The notes beneath the pieces were generated by a model, which was given only the letters and a program-made list of their open reading frames with translations, did not search any database and was not told where the DNA came from. A stretch of DNA of 64,000 nucleotides, taken from positions 248,001 to 312,000 of the forward strand of contig JAIQEW010000001.1 in assembly GCA_020073605.1 (NCBI GenBank), in the 5' to 3' direction. The stretch comes from Terriglobia bacterium. Lineage in GTDB: Bacteria; Acidobacteriota; Terriglobia; Acidiferrales; UBA7541. The position numbers were made by a program, and so were the translations under genes. The first letter of the stretch is position 1, and every line of letters begins with the position of its first letter. Below are positions 26,524-39,352 of this stretch, piece after piece.

Positions 26524-29500
26524 CTAGTGGACAGCTTCGACGGCCAGGATCTCGCGTAATTTCGAGGCGAGTGCCGCGAGCGTGAAAGGTTTCTGGAGGA
26601 GGACCGCGTTCGTGTCGAGGACGCCTTGATGAACGACCGCCTGATCGGTGTAGCCGGACATATATAGAACCTTGATGCTCGGGCGGAGGCTGGTCACCCG
26701 CTCGGCCAGCTCGCGTCCACCGATCCCCGGCATCACCACATCGGTCATCAGCAAATGAATTGGTCCGGCGTGCATGGCGGCCAGCTCAATCGCCGTGTGG
26801 CCGTCCGAGGCCTCGATTACGGTGTAACCGCACATTTCCAGGTATTCGCGCGCGAGCTCGCGCACTCCGGCTTCGTCTTCCACGAGAAGGACTACTTCCG
26901 AGCCACGCGGCAGTGAACGCGCATCGGCATCGCGGTCGTTCCCGTTCGCGGTAACTTCATCCTCGATTCGCGGAAGATAAACTTTGAATGTGGTCCCATG
27001 GCCCGGCTCGCTATACACCCAAACGTAACCTCCGCTTTGCTTGACGACTCCGTAGACGGTCGCGAGGCCGAGGCCCGTACCTTTGCCCTTTTCCTTGGTG
27101 GTGAAGAACGGCTCGAAAATGTGCGCCTGCGTCGTGGCGTCCATGCCGGAGCCATTGTCCGTAACGGCGAGCATGACGTATTTCCCGGGCTCCAGCACAG
27201 CCGGGGGATGAGAGAGGGTAGAGTCAAATTCGATGTTGGCAGTCTCGATCATCAGCCGCCCGCCCCTCGGCATCGCGTCGCGGGCGTTGACGGCGAGATT
27301 CATGACCACTTGCTCGATCTGGCTTCGGTCAGCCTTCACAAGCCACAGGTCCGGCGCGGAAGAAGTCTGGAGTTCGATGTCTTCGCCGATGAGCCGGCGC
27401 AGCATCTTTTCCATGTCGGCGACGACAGTCTGGACGTTCAGCACCTTCGGCGCCAGAATCTGCTTTCGGCTGAAGGCGAGCAATTGCTGGGTCAGCGAAG
27501 CCGCGCGCTGCGCCGACGTTTGAATCTGTTCCGCGTTCCGGCGCAGGGGGTCACCCGCAGGCAGGCGGTCCGCCAGCAGATCGGCGTAACCCTGTATCAC
27601 CATCAGCAGATTGTTGAAGTCGTGCGCGATCCCGCCCGCCAGACGGCCGACGGCTTCCATCTTCTGGGCCTGCCGGAATTGCTCCTCAAGTTTCTTGCGG
27701 TCCGTGACGTCCAGCGCCATGCAGATCGCGCCCTGCAACTTACCCGACGCGTCGCGCAGCGGTTCCACGTGACACGCGTACGAGCCGTCCTTCCACTCAA
27801 GGGGAAACGTCATGGACTCGCCGGCGACGGCCCGTCTGTGGGCCGCGATGGGCGCAAAGTTCTGGTCGACGGTCTCGAAGTACTCCGTGAGGGACATCCC
27901 GACAATCTGATTCGGTTTCAGCCCGAGCCGCGCCAGCCCCGCCCCGACGGCCGAGGTGAAGCGGAGGTTCTTGTCCACGGTCCATAGCACGGCCGGCAAT
28001 TGCTCGATCAGGACGCGCAGGCGCGCTTCGCTTTCCCTTACGCGTTCTTCCGCGCGTTTCCGCTCGATCGCAAGGGCGATCTGGCCGCCGACGGAAGACA
28101 GGAATTCGAGGTCGCGCTCGGTATAGACATGTTCGTTCTCGTAATTCTGTACAACGAGGACGCCGATCGTCTGCGCCGGCGTCCGCAGAGGGACCCCGAG
28201 CCACGACGGCGACGGCGTGCCAACAAGCTCGACTTCGCCCTGTTTGGCAAGGCGGTTGAAGAGTTCCTGCGACATCAGGATCGCACGGCCGGTGCGAAAG
28301 ACGTACGCTGCGCAGCTGCGGCCCATCTCCTCGCGCTGATCGGGGGGTGGCGGCGGATCGAATCGGTCCACGAAGAACGGGTAGTGGAGTGTCCCATCCG
28401 AAGGCTCATAAAGGGCCACGAAGCAGTTTTCGGCGTCGAGAACTTTCCGCAAAGCCGCGTGAATCAGACGCAGCAGGTCGTCGAGCTTGTCCGTCACGCT
28501 GACGGCGTGGACGATCTCCGTCGTAACCTGACGCTCAAGCTCTGACCGCTTCCGGTCGGTGATGTCTTCCGCCGTGCCGTCGTGGCTGATGATCTTGCCG
28601 CTGGCGTCGCGGATGGCCCGGACGTTCATCTTGATCCAGATCTTGCTGCCGTCTTTCCGCAGCATCTGGCACTCAAATCCCTCGAGGATGCCCTGCTTCT
28701 CCAGTGCCCGCTTCAAATCCCCCCGGATTCCCGGGTCCACGTAGAGCTGTTTGCCTATATCGTAAATCTCGCTCACCATCTCGGCAGGCGACGAATACCC
28801 GGCAATGCGTGCCATCGCCGGATTGACGGTCACGAAGCGGCCTGCCGGCGTCGATTCGAAAAATCCTTCCACTGCGTTTTCAAAGATGCGGCGGTACTTC
28901 TCCTCGGCGCGGCGCTGAGCGCCTTCGGCGCGGCTGCGCTCGGTAACATCTTCGTAAATTCCGAAACTGCCGGTGCGCTCGCCATTCACGACCAGCGGCA
29001 CACCAATGACTTGCACGTCCACCAGCGAACCGTCTTTGCGACAGCGCTGCGTCGTAGCGCGCACGACATTGCCCGTCATCGCGCGCCCGATCAGCCCGGT
29101 CATTTCACTCTGCCGACGGGGAGGGCAGATCAGCGTTTCGATCTCCTTCCCGCGAATTTCGGCCAAGGAGTAAGCGAAGAGGCGCTCGAATGCGGGATTG
29201 CACATCTGCACTCGGCGGTCAAGGTCAAGCGTGACGATCGCCAGGGGGTTGTTCTCGGTCAGCGCCTGCACGTAGGCGGCGTGTTGCGCCAGCTTTTCTT
29301 CCGCAGCATGCCGCGCGCTGACGTCCTGAGCGACGACCAAGGCGGCGTCCCGGCCCGCGAACTTGATTCCCTGGGCTGTTACGTCGACCTCGAGAACCTC
29401 CCCATTCTTCCGACGATGCCGCCAACGCCCCAAGAACGTCACCGATGGCCCGTTTGTCTTCACAACCTGGAGGGTGCGGGGCACCTCTTCGGCCGGGCGA

Positions 29501-29784
29501 ATATCCGTGATCCGCATCCGAAGGAGTTCTTCGCGCGAGTAACCATATTGTCTGACGGCGGCTTCGTTGACTTCCAGGAAGCGCAGTGTGTCGCGGTCAG
29601 CCACATACATCGCAAGCGGATTGGTGGAGAACAATATCTCGAAATTCACGTCCGTGCGAGGAAGGGTAAGTTGCGTTGGCGAAGACTTGCCGTTTGGATA
29701 TGGGTCGGAGTTGCCGTCCGCGTGCTTCAAAGCGCGCGAACCGCTCTTCTGCTTGGGACGAAGCGTCGCCGTTTTACTCGACAT
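26524..29784 (-). CDS. Hybrid sensor histidine kinase with four PAS domains, a GAF domain and a receiver
   Basis: 1086 aa, no membrane segment, so cytoplasmic sensing. Order: PAS (about 45-160, [18 protein letters not shown]), PAS (166-290), PAS (292-412), GAF (425-575, [17 protein letters not shown]), PAS (580-700), HisKA (705-775; phospho-His in [20 protein letters not shown]), HATPase (815-935; [26 protein letters not shown]), and a C-terminal receiver (955-1080; [25 protein letters not shown]). The H-D-F-N-N box and terminal receiver are typical of one-gene phosphorelay kinases. No cognate regulator lies nearby; signal unknown. Confidence 0.92.
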   Translation of the reverse strand: MSSKTATLRPKQKSGSRALKHADGNSDPYPNGKSSPTQLTLPRTDVNFEILFSTNPLAMYVADRDTLRFLEVNEAAVRQYGYSREELLRMRITDIRPAEEVPRTLQVVKTNGPSVTFLGRWRHRRKNGEVLEVDVTAQGIKFAGRDAALVVAQDVSARHAAEEKLAQHAAYVQALTENNPLAIVTLDLDRRVQMCNPAFERLFAYSLAEIRGKEIETLICPPRRQSEMTGLIGRAMTGNVVRATTQRCRKDGSLVDVQVIGVPLVVNGERTGSFGIYEDVTERSRAEGAQRRAEEKYRRIFENAVEGFFESTPAGRFVTVNPAMARIAGYSSPAEMVSEIYDIGKQLYVDPGIRGDLKRALEKQGILEGFECQMLRKDGSKIWIKMNVRAIRDASGKIISHDGTAEDITDRKRSELERQVTTEIVHAVSVTDKLDDLLRLIHAALRKVLDAENCFVALYEPSDGTLHYPFFVDRFDPPPPPDQREEMGRSCAAYVFRTGRAILMSQELFNRLAKQGEVELVGTPSPSWLGVPLRTPAQTIGVLVVQNYENEHVYTERDLEFLSSVGGQIALAIERKRAEERVRESEARLRVLIEQLPAVLWTVDKNLRFTSAVGAGLARLGLKPNQIVGMSLTEYFETVDQNFAPIAAHRRAVAGESMTFPLEWKDGSYACHVEPLRDASGKLQGAICMALDVTDRKKLEEQFRQAQKMEAVGRLAGGIAHDFNNLLMVIQGYADLLADRLPAGDPLRRNAEQIQTSAQRAASLTQQLLAFSRKQILAPKVLNVQTVVADMEKMLRRLIGEDIELQTSSAPDLWLVKADRSQIEQVVMNLAVNARDAMPRGGRLMIETANIEFDSTLSHPPAVLEPGKYVMLAVTDNGSGMDATTQAHIFEPFFTTKEKGKGTGLGLATVYGVVKQSGGYVWVYSEPGHGTTFKVYLPRIEDEVTANGNDRDADARSLPRGSEVVLLVEDEAGVRELAREYLEMCGYTVIEASDGHTAIELAAMHAGPIHLLMTDVVMPGIGGRELAERVTSLRPSIKVLYMSGYTDQAVVHQGVLDTNAVLLQKPFTLAALASKLREILAVEAVH

Positions 29785-30089
29785 GGGCCTGGAGAAAGCT
29801 AGATAACCGGAGTGGTTACAACGCTCCGTGGACGTACCCCACCTTCATGTATAGGGGCAGACGCCCAAGGTCACAATGGTACGTTCGTACCAAGCGCGCC
29901 AAATGATGACGCCGCTGGTTGGTACTTGGCCAATATCAGACCCGTGATGCGTGTGAATCCGAGGATCTTCGTTGAACAAGGAGGCCCGCGGAGCGGAAGG
30001 TTTGCAACGCGCGCGTTTGGATGTCTGGTGCCTTGCCCTTCGCTCCAGTAAGATAGGGACTTGGCTGTTCAGGTCTCTCCCGCAGGCAC
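29785..30089. other. Intergenic region between divergent kinase and glgB genes
   Basis: About 305 nt that must hold the divergent promoters. The only clear structure is a 14-bp palindrome GGTACGTTCGTACC at 29878-29891, which could be an operator. No convincing -35/-10 pair, RNA gene or short CDS was found. Confidence 0.4.
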
Positions 30090-32366
30090 ATGGAAAAGAG
30101 TGAGAAATCATCGGGCGCGTTGACTCCGGAGCAAGATAGCCTCCGGGAGCAAGTCGAAGATCTCGTCCGCGGCGAGCACTCCGATCCATTCCACATCCTG
30201 GGGCCGCACTGGGTCGAGAAAGACGGGAAGCGGTCACTCTGCATCCGACCGTTTCGACCGGGGGCACGCGAGGTAACCGTCCTTTGGGGAGCGGCCAAGA
30301 CCACTGTTCAGGCCATTCAAGTCCATCCGGACGGCCTCTTTGAAGCGATCATTCCGCTCGGGACACCGGAACTGCGCGACGGAGAACCTGTTCCACCTTC
30401 CACGTATCGCCTGCGCTGCCGCTTCACCGGCGGTGTCGAGATCGAAACGTACGACGCGTACGCTTTTCCTCCCGTCCTGACCGACTACGATCTCTATTTG
30501 TCGGGTGAGGGCACGCACTATTTGAAATACGAAAAGCTGGGCGCGCACGTCCACGAAGTAGCAGGCGTTCGCGGAGTTCAGTTCGCCGTCTGGGCGCCGA
30601 ATGCCCGCCGTGTAAGCGTCGTCGGAGATTTCAACTCCTGGGACGGCCGTGTGAACGCCATGCGCAATCGCGGCCCGAGCGGCATCTGGGAAATCTTTGT
30701 GCCCGAGCTCGACGAAGGGGCCCTTTACAAGTTCGAGATTCTCTCACGCGTCGGAAATTTCCTGGGGCTGAAGTCCGACCCGTATGGATTCGCGGCCGAG
30801 CTGCGCCCAAAGACCGCCTCAGTCGTCTGCAGCATCGACCGCTACGAGTGGAATGATTCCTCCTGGCTCGAAGCGCGCACGTCGCACGATTGGCTGCACT
30901 CCCCGATGTCCGTGTATGAGATTCATGCCGGGTCCTGGCGGCGCAAGGCCGGCGAGGGAGACCGCTGGCTCACGTATCGCGAGCTCGCCGACGAATTGAT
31001 TCCCTACGTCAAGCAGATGGGCTACACGCACATCGAGTTGATGCCCATCATGGAACATCCCTTCGATGCCTCCTGGGGCTATCAGACCGTCGGCTACTAC
31101 TCCGTGACGAGCCGTTTCGGCTCGCCCGCCGATTTCATGCACTTCGTCGATCGATGCCACCAGGAAGGCCTCGGCGTGATTCTCGATTGGACGCCGGCGC
31201 ATTTTCCGCGCGACGGGCACGGCCTGGCATTCTTCGACGGCACCCATCTCTACGAGCACGAAGACCCGCGGCGCGGCGCGCATCCCGATTGGGGGACGCT
31301 CGTCTTCAATTACGGCCGCAATGAAGTGCAGAACTTCCTGCTCTCGAACGCGCTTTTCTGGATCGACAAGTACCACATCGACGGGCTTCGCGTGGACGCG
31401 GTCGCATCCATGCTCTATCTCGACTACTCTCGACAGCCCGGAGAATGGATTCCCAATGAATTCGGCGGACGCGAAAATCTCGAAGCCATCGCGTTCTTGA
31501 AGCGGCTGAACGAAGTGCTGCACGTGCGCCATCCCGGCGCCCTGATGATCGCCGAGGAATCGACCTCCTGGCCGGCCGTATCGCGCCCCACGTACGTTGG
31601 CGGGCTCGGATTCGATCTGAAGTGGAACATGGGATGGATGAACGACGTGCTGCAATACATGACGCTCGATCCCATCCACAGGCAATTTCATCACGGCAAA
31701 CTGACGTTCTCCATGCTCTACGCATTCCACGAGAATTTCGTCCTGCCGATCTCCCACGACGAGGTCGTCCACGGGAAGCGCGCCCTGCTCGAAAAGATGC
31801 CGGGCGACGACTGGCAGAAATTCGCCAACGTGAGGCTTCTCTTCGGCTATTTGTTCGCGCATCCGGGAAAGAAACTTCACTTCATGGGCAGCGAGCTTGC
31901 GCAGCGAAACGAATTCTGGGAAGGAGGCTCGCTCGAGTGGGCGCTTGCGGCTTCGCCGTCCCACCGAGGCGTCCAGCGCCTGGTCGCCGACCTGAACCGG
32001 CTCCATGTGCGGGAGCGAGCGCTCCATGAAGTGGACTTCGAATGGTCCGGCTTCGAATGGGTGGAGGTCAACGACGCCGCGGCGAGCGTGCTGTCCTTCG
32101 TGCGGCGGGCAAAGGATCCCGAGGATTTTCTCGTCGCCGTCTGCAACTTCACGCCCGTGGTCCGGGAGAACTACCGAGTGGGGGTCCCGCGTCCCGGCTT
32201 TTATCGCGAAATTCTGAATACCGATTCGAAGTATTACGAGGGCTCGGATATCGGCAATGCCGGCGGCGTGCGCGCCGAACCAATCCCCTGGAACGACCGT
32301 CCCTATTCGATCAAGCTGCGCCTGCCGCCCCTCGCCGTGATGTACTTCAAACCCCAGCGAGATTGA
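30090..32366 (+). CDS. glgB: 1,4-alpha-glucan branching enzyme GlgB
   Basis: Introduces alpha-1,6 branches in glycogen (GH13). The 758 aa contain an N-terminal extra domain ([20 protein letters not shown]), CBM48 ([20 protein letters not shown]) and the catalytic barrel: [20 protein letters not shown], nucleophile Asp in [18 protein letters not shown], acid/base Glu in [11 protein letters not shown], and [10 protein letters not shown]. Full family length. It is not in a glg cluster: repeats and a restriction system follow. Confidence 0.96.
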   Translation: MEKSEKSSGALTPEQDSLREQVEDLVRGEHSDPFHILGPHWVEKDGKRSLCIRPFRPGAREVTVLWGAAKTTVQAIQVHPDGLFEAIIPLGTPELRDGEPVPPSTYRLRCRFTGGVEIETYDAYAFPPVLTDYDLYLSGEGTHYLKYEKLGAHVHEVAGVRGVQFAVWAPNARRVSVVGDFNSWDGRVNAMRNRGPSGIWEIFVPELDEGALYKFEILSRVGNFLGLKSDPYGFAAELRPKTASVVCSIDRYEWNDSSWLEARTSHDWLHSPMSVYEIHAGSWRRKAGEGDRWLTYRELADELIPYVKQMGYTHIELMPIMEHPFDASWGYQTVGYYSVTSRFGSPADFMHFVDRCHQEGLGVILDWTPAHFPRDGHGLAFFDGTHLYEHEDPRRGAHPDWGTLVFNYGRNEVQNFLLSNALFWIDKYHIDGLRVDAVASMLYLDYSRQPGEWIPNEFGGRENLEAIAFLKRLNEVLHVRHPGALMIAEESTSWPAVSRPTYVGGLGFDLKWNMGWMNDVLQYMTLDPIHRQFHHGKLTFSMLYAFHENFVLPISHDEVVHGKRALLEKMPGDDWQKFANVRLLFGYLFAHPGKKLHFMGSELAQRNEFWEGGSLEWALAASPSHRGVQRLVADLNRLHVRERALHEVDFEWSGFEWVEVNDAAASVLSFVRRAKDPEDFLVAVCNFTPVVRENYRVGVPRPGFYREILNTDSKYYEGSDIGNAGGVRAEPIPWNDRPYSIKLRLPPLAVMYFKPQRD

Positions 32367-32445
32367 AGATTTGAACGTAGCGCCGGGTCCTTTAGCCCGG
32401 CATCTTGGCGACGGTTTGCGGCCCGGACGAATCTGCGGGACGAGG

Positions 32446-32582
32446 GCCTGCCCGCCGGAGCCTTGGCGTAGGCGGGATCTGCTTTTGCCTTCGTAGCGGC
32501 CGCCTTCAGGCGGGCCTGCCCGCCGGAGCCTTGGCGTCGGCGGGATCTGCTTTTGCATTCGTAGCGGCCGCCTTCAGGCGGG
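32446..32582. repeat. Tandem pair of module B repeats (69 + 68 bp)
   Basis: Two adjacent copies, 32446-32514 and 32515-32582, nearly identical: CCTGCCCGCCGGAGCCTTGG at the start, CGTAGCGGCCGCCTTCAGGC near the end. They differ at GCGTAGGCGGG versus GCGTCGGCGGG and at TTTTGCC versus TTTTGCA. Each carries two hairpins (CCCGCC/GGCGGG and GCCGCCTTCAGGCGGG-like). Confidence 0.85.
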
Positions 32583-33033
32583 CGCCTTTGCCTCTTCCGA
32601 GGTTTGAATGTAGCGCCGGGTCCTTTAGCCCGGCATCTTGCCTTGCTGCTTCCGTGGCACAGACACTCCCTTGCCCTGAGTCCGCCGTGGCGGACCGAAG
32701 GGTGTCTGTGCCCTGCCGCGCCGGTTGCTGGCGGGCGGTTCATTCTCTGAATAGCGGCGCTACTTGCTGCGCCCGCCGGAGCCTTGGCGTAACTTGTCCC
32801 GAGCAGCGCCGAGGGAGGCGGGACCTGCTTTTGCATTCGTAGCGGCCGCCTTCAGGCGGGCGGGTTTGACTCTTCGGACTTTGCAGCGCGCCTTCTGCGT
32901 CCCGATCTTGCATCGGGACGGCCGCCTTCCCCGGTTTGTGCGTCCGCCGCTTTCTGGCGGAAGGCGGGCCTGCCCGCCAGAGCCTTGGCGTCGGCGGGCG
33001 CCTTTGCCTCTTCCGAGATTTGAACGTAGCGCC

Positions 33034-33081
33034 TGCCGCGCCGGTTGCTGGCGGGCCTGCCGCGCCGGTTGCTGGCGGGCC
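33034..33081. repeat. Perfect 24-bp tandem duplication inserted in module A
   Basis: TGCCGCGCCGGTTGCTGGCG plus GGCC, present twice head-to-tail (33034-33057 and 33058-33081) and once more without the last base at 32714-32736. In module A copy 1 the flanking sequences are directly joined, so this is an insertion into a pre-existing repeat. Confidence 0.85.
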
Positions 33082-33291
33082 GGGTCCTTTTTACCCTGAG
33101 GAACGAAGGGTAGCCCGGCATCTTGGCGACGGTTTGCATCCCGGACGGGCTCGCGGGACGCGTTCCTATGCGCTGGTTCTATCGCAGCATGTGCGGGTCT
33201 TGCCCCTGCCGCGGCGAGGAGCTGCTCTTCGCGCCTCCTTGAGGTGGTAGAATCGCGCCCGTAATTCCTTGACTAATACGGAGCGCGACGG

Positions 33292-34843
33292 ATGGCGCAG
33301 CGCAAGAGTGCCGCAAAGAAGAAACCCAAAAATGGGGCCAATCTTGGCTTCGAGGCGCAGCTTTGGCAGATGGCGGACAAGCTTCGCGGGAATATGGACG
33401 CGGCGGACTACAAGAACGTCGTCCTCGGCCTCGTTTTCCTCAAGTACATCTCAGACGCTTTCCAGGAACGATACGAGGCGCTAAAGAAGGAGCCGCATGC
33501 GGACCCCGAAGATCGCGACGAATACTCCGCCGAAAATGTCTTTTGGGTGCCGAAAGCAGCCCGCTGGCCCAAACTTCAGGCCAGCGCGAAACAACCCGCC
33601 ATCGGCAAGCTGCTGGATGAAGCCATGCTCGTTATCGAGAAAGAGAATCCTTCGCTCAAGGGCGTTCTGCCCAAGGACTATGCACGCGAGTCTCTCGATA
33701 AACATCGCTTGGGAGAACTGATAGACCTGATTGGAACAATCGGATTGGGCGACAAGGAAAGTCGCTCGAAGGACATCCTGGGACGCGTCTACGAGTATTT
33801 CCTCGGCCAGTTTGCCGCTGCGGAAGGCAAGAAGGGCGGGCAGTTCTACACCGCTCAATCGGTTGTCAAATTACTCGTGGAAATGATCGAGCCGTACAAG
33901 GGCCGCGTTTTTGACCCTTGCTGCGGTTCCGGCGGCATGTTCGTCCAGAGCGAGAAGTTTGCCGAAGCTCATGATGGTCGGCGCACAGACCTGAGCATCT
34001 ACGGACAGGAGTCAAACCAGACCACTTGGCGGCTCTGCAAGATGAACCTGGCGATCCGGGGGATTGAGTCAAACATCGCCTGGAATAGCGAAGGCTCTTT
34101 TCACAACGACGCGCACAAGGACCTCAAGGCCGACTTTGTCCTCGCGAACCCGCCGTTCAACGACAGCGATTGGGGCGGCGAGCGCCTTCGCGAAGACGTG
34201 CGCTGGAAGTACGGCGTGCCGCCAGCCGCGAATGCAAACTTTGCTTGGGTGCAACACTTCATCTATCACCTCGCGCCGAACGGTATCGCGGGATTCGTTC
34301 TTGCGAATGGTTCGATGTCCTCGAATCAATCGGGCGAGGGGGAAATCCGCAAAGCAATAGTCGAGGCGGACCTCGTGGATTGCATGATTGCTCTGCCGGG
34401 CCAGCTTTTCTATACGACGGCTATTCCTGTTTGTCTTTGGTTTCTCACTCGGAACAAAGCAAACGGCAAATTCCGCGACCGGCGGCGGCAAACGCTTTTC
34501 ATGGATGCTCGCAAGATGGGGCACTTGGTGGACCGTAAACATCGCGAGCTTTCTGAGGAAGAGATCGCCCGGCTCGGTCGCATTTATCATGCTTGGCGGG
34601 GCGAGAAGGATGCAGGTAAGTACGAAGACATCCCTGGTTTCTGCAAAAGTGCTGCGAGTGAAGAGATTTCTGCCCACGGCTATATCCTGACGCCGGGTCG
34701 CTACGTCGGTGCCGAAGAATTGGAAGATGACGCTGAGGTGTTTGAAGACAAGATGAAGCGGCTAACGGCCAAGCTCGAATCTCAGTTTGCAGATTCGAGT
34801 AAGCTGGAACAGCTCATCCGGGAGAATCTCAAAGGCTTGCAAC

Positions 34844-34854
<11 letters not shown>
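33292..34854 (+). CDS. hsdM: Type I restriction-modification system, DNA methyltransferase subunit HsdM
   Basis: N6-adenine methyltransferase subunit, 520 aa. N-terminal HsdM domain ([38 protein letters not shown]), SAM-binding motif [18 protein letters not shown], and catalytic NPPF at about residue 286 ([18 protein letters not shown]). GGAG lies 8 nt upstream of the ATG. It overlaps hsdS by 11 nt. First gene of an intact hsdM-hsdS-hsdR unit. Confidence 0.96.
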
Positions 34855-36054
<1,200 letters not shown>

Positions 36055-36058
<4 letters not shown>

Positions 36059-39000
36059 CCATTCCGTTCACCGAATCCACCGTCGAAGAGGCTGCCCTCG
36101 AAATCCTTGAGGGCCTCGGCTACACGAGTCTGCATGGTCCCGACATTGCGCCAGGCGAGCTTTTTGCGGAGCGGGCAGAGTATTCGGATGTATTGCTCCT
36201 CGGACGGCTGAAACAATCTCTCGCCAAGATCAATCCGAAGATTCCTGCCGTGGCTATCGAAGATGCTGTCCGCAAACTCTTAAGCGTGGCGGGGCCTAAT
36301 CTGGAAGTGAGCAATAGAAGGTTTCACCATTTCCTGACGGACGGGATCAACGTCGAGTACCGGGCGGAAGGCCGGATCGTTCACGACCAGGTGAAGCTCT
36401 TCGACTTCGAGAAGCCCGACAACAACGATTGGGCCGCCGTGAATCAATTCACGGTCATCGAAAACAAGGTCAACCGCCGGCCGGATATCGTGATCTTTGT
36501 GAACGGGATTCCGTTGGCCGTGTTCGAACTCAAGAATATGGCCGATGAGAACGCGACGATCCGCGACGCGTTCCATCAGTTCCAGACTTACAAGAAAGAC
36601 ATTTCCAGCCTATTCCCCTATAACGAGGTTCTGGTCATCTCCGATGGTATCGAAGCGCGGGTTGGGACGCTGACTTCCGGCTGGGAACGCTTCATGCCCT
36701 GGCGCACGATTGCAGGAGACCGGATTGAGCCGAAAGGGTCATTGGAACTGGAAGTCTTGACTCACGGGATTTTCGAGAAGCGGCGCTTCCTCGACCTGGT
36801 ACACGATTTCGTAGTTTTTGAGGATTCGGGGAGTGCCCTTACCAAGAAAATAGCGGGCTACCACCAATTCCATGCTGTCAATAAGGCCGTGGAATGCACG
36901 CTCGACGCGGCATCTCCGAAGGGCGACCGTCGCGTAGGTGTGGTCTGGCACACGCAGGGCAGCGGCAAAAGCCTGACGATGGTTTTCTATGCCGGGAAGA
37001 TCATCCAGCATCGGGGGATGTCCAACCCAACGCTAGTTGTTTTGACGGATCGCAACGACTTGGACGATCAACTCTTCGGCACCTTTAGCGGTTGCAAGGA
37101 ACTCCTTCGGCAGAAACCTGAACAGGCAGCAAGCCGCGACCATCTTCAGGAACTCCTTCACGTTTCATCGGGTGGAGTGATTTTCACCACGATTCAGAAG
37201 TTTCTGCCAGAGAGTAAAGGCGAGAAGTTCCCGCTCTTGTCGGATCGACGGAACATTGTCGTGATTGCCGACGAAGCGCACCGAAGCCAATACGATTTTA
37301 TCGACGGTTTTGCGCGTCATCTGCGGGATGCTCTGCCGAATGCTTCGTTCATTGGTTTCACCGCGACACCACTGGAAGTGGGCGACCGAAGCACACCTGC
37401 CATCTTCGGGGACTATATCGATGTTTATGACATCCAGCGAGCCGTCGAGGACGGCGCTACGGTCCGCATCTATTACGAGGGGCGGCTTGCGAAGATCGAG
37501 CTGAAGGAAGAAGAGCGCCCCAAGATCGACCCGGAGTTTGAGGAAGTTACCGAAGAAGAGGACGTTTCGACGAAGGAAAAGCTCAAGAGCAAATGGGCGC
37601 GCATGGAAGCGATGGTCGGCACCCCGAAACGAGTGGGGATCATCGCCAAGGACCTTGTAGAACATTTCGAGAAGCGGTTGGAGGCGATGGACGGCAAAGG
37701 GATGATCGTTTGCATGAGCCGACGGATTTGCGTTGACCTGTACAACGCCATCGTCAAGCTGCGCCCGGAGTGGAACAACGAGGACGACGAAAAGGGCGCA
37801 ATCAAGATCGTGATGACGGGCTCGGCTTCCGATGTTCTCGACTTCCAACCTCACATCCGAAACAAACCCCGCCGGGAATCTCTCGCCAAGCGATTCAAGG
37901 ACCCGAATGATCCGCTGAAACTGGTGATCGTCCGGGACATGTGGCTGACGGGATTTGACGCGCCGTGCCTGCACACGATGTACGCGGACAAGCCGATGCA
38001 ACGGCATGGCTTGATGCAGGCAATTGCACGTGTGAACCGCGTGTTCAAGGACAAACCGGGCGGCCTTGTGGTCGATTACCTGGGGTTGGCGGACCAATTG
38101 AAGAAGGCTTTGACGGACTACACGGAGAGCGGCGGTGAGGGCAAGCCGGTCTTCGACCAGGAAGAAGCCGTTGCGAAGATGCTCGAACTGTACGAAATCT
38201 GCGCGGGCATCTTTCACGGTTTCGACTATTCGAAGTTCAAGGCGGGCAGCCCGAAAGAGCGCATTACTATTGTGCCGCCCGCCATTGAACACGTCTTGAA
38301 GCAGGACAACGGCAAGGACCGGCTCTTGAAAACCGTGACCCAGCTATCGAAAGCGTTTGCCCTGTCTGTGCCGAACGAAAAGGCGATTGCGATCCGGGAT
38401 GATGTAGGTTTCTTCCAGACTGTCCGGGCTGCTTTGGCCAAGACGACTCCTACAGGCGGTCGGGACGAAGAAGAGCTAAATGCCGCCGTCCGCCAAATTG
38501 TCTCCAGAGCAGTAGCCTCGGACCAAGTGATCGACATTTTTTCGGCTGCGGGATTGAAGACCCCGGATATTTCTATCCTGTCCGATGAGTTCTTGGCGGA
38601 AGTAAAAGACTTGCCACACAGGAATTTAGCCTTCGAGGTCCTGAAGAAGCTGCTCAATGGGGAAATCAAGGTGCGGTCGAGGAAGAATCTTGTGCAGTCG
38701 CGCCTGTTCTCTCAAATGCTGGAAGAATCTATTCGGAAATATCAGAACCGCGCAATCGAGACGGCGCAAGTCATTCAGGAACTGATAGACCTCGCGAAAG
38801 ACATGCGGGAAGCCAGCAAGCGTGGGGAAGACTTGGGCTTCACGGATGAAGAGCTCGCCTTCTACGACGCCTTGGAAGTGAACGATAGCGCCGTCAAAGT
38901 TCTGGGCGATGAGACCCTAAAAACGATTGCGCGGGAACTCGTGGATACCGTCCACAAGAACACCACGATTGATTGGACGGTCAAAGAGAGTGTGCGCGCT

Positions 39001-39123
39001 AAGTTGCGGACGATGGTTAAGCGTATCCTCCGAAAATACGGCTACCCTCCAGACAAACAAGAGAAAGCAACCCAAACCGTCCTGGAACAGGCCGAACTGC
39101 TTTGCAGAGAATGGGCTGCCTGA
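36055..39123 (+). CDS. hsdR: Type I restriction-modification system, endonuclease/translocase subunit HsdR
   Basis: ATP-dependent translocase and nuclease, 1022 aa. The start is the ATG overlapping the hsdS stop (ATGA). The N-terminal nuclease domain (about 1-220) carries [20 protein letters not shown] and AVFELKN, giving the D...ExK catalytic pattern. Helicase motifs: [16 protein letters not shown] (Walker A, near 305), [18 protein letters not shown] (near 405), [11 protein letters not shown] and [19 protein letters not shown]. Full length, no frameshift, so the system looks active. Confidence 0.96.
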
Positions 39124-39303
39124 GCAATTTGCCCCTCAATCTCGCCCCTCGCGCCTCATCCCCGCCCCTCAACCCCCTGCACGCCGAAAATGCGCGAAAT
39201 ATCGCCCTAAGGAGCGCAAAAAGTGGCCAAAATTGCCACCACCAGTAAACGAATTAATACCTTCACATGGAACGAATTCAGGCAGGAAATTGCGCCCCCG
39301 GAA

Positions 39304-39341
39304 GAAGAGGCAAAGGCGCCCGCCTAAAAGGCGGCCGCTAC
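39304..39341 (-). repeat. Inverted copy of the module B tail downstream of hsdR
   Basis: On the minus strand this reads GTAGCGGCCGCC, TTTTAGGCGGGCGCC, TTTGCCTCTTC and matches 32561-32598 on the plus strand except for one base change and one inserted base. It lies between hsdR and the next gene, so the restriction system is bracketed by opposed copies of the same repeat. The remainder of 39124-39352 is C-rich spacer with no gene. Confidence 0.75.
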
Positions 39342-39352
39342 ACGGTCAAGAA

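Larger units (their letters stand above)
32369..33137. repeat. Cluster of nested hairpin repeats (modules A and B with internal insertions)
   Basis: Non-coding, extremely GC-rich. Module A (TTTGAACGTAGCGCC, GGGTCCTTTAGCCCGGC, ATCTTG) occurs at 32369-32419 and 32601-32640, and at 33016-33137 interrupted twice. Module B (GCCCGCCGGAGCCTTGGCG, GGCGGGATCTGCTTTTGC, CGTAGCGGCCGCCTTCAGG) occurs at 32446-32514, 32515-32582, about 32770-32860 (with an insertion) and 32968-33017 (shortened). Most segments are self-complementary. No ORF here has protein-like composition. Confidence 0.85.

Noticed and set aside
30819-32558. 579-aa minus-strand ORF opposite glgB
   Set aside because: It is antisense to a well-conserved enzyme, has no domain, and results from GC-rich codon bias.
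33034-33081. CRISPR-like array in the repeat cluster
   Set aside because: The 24-bp units are directly adjacent without spacers, and there are no cas genes; the cluster is made of hairpin modules.
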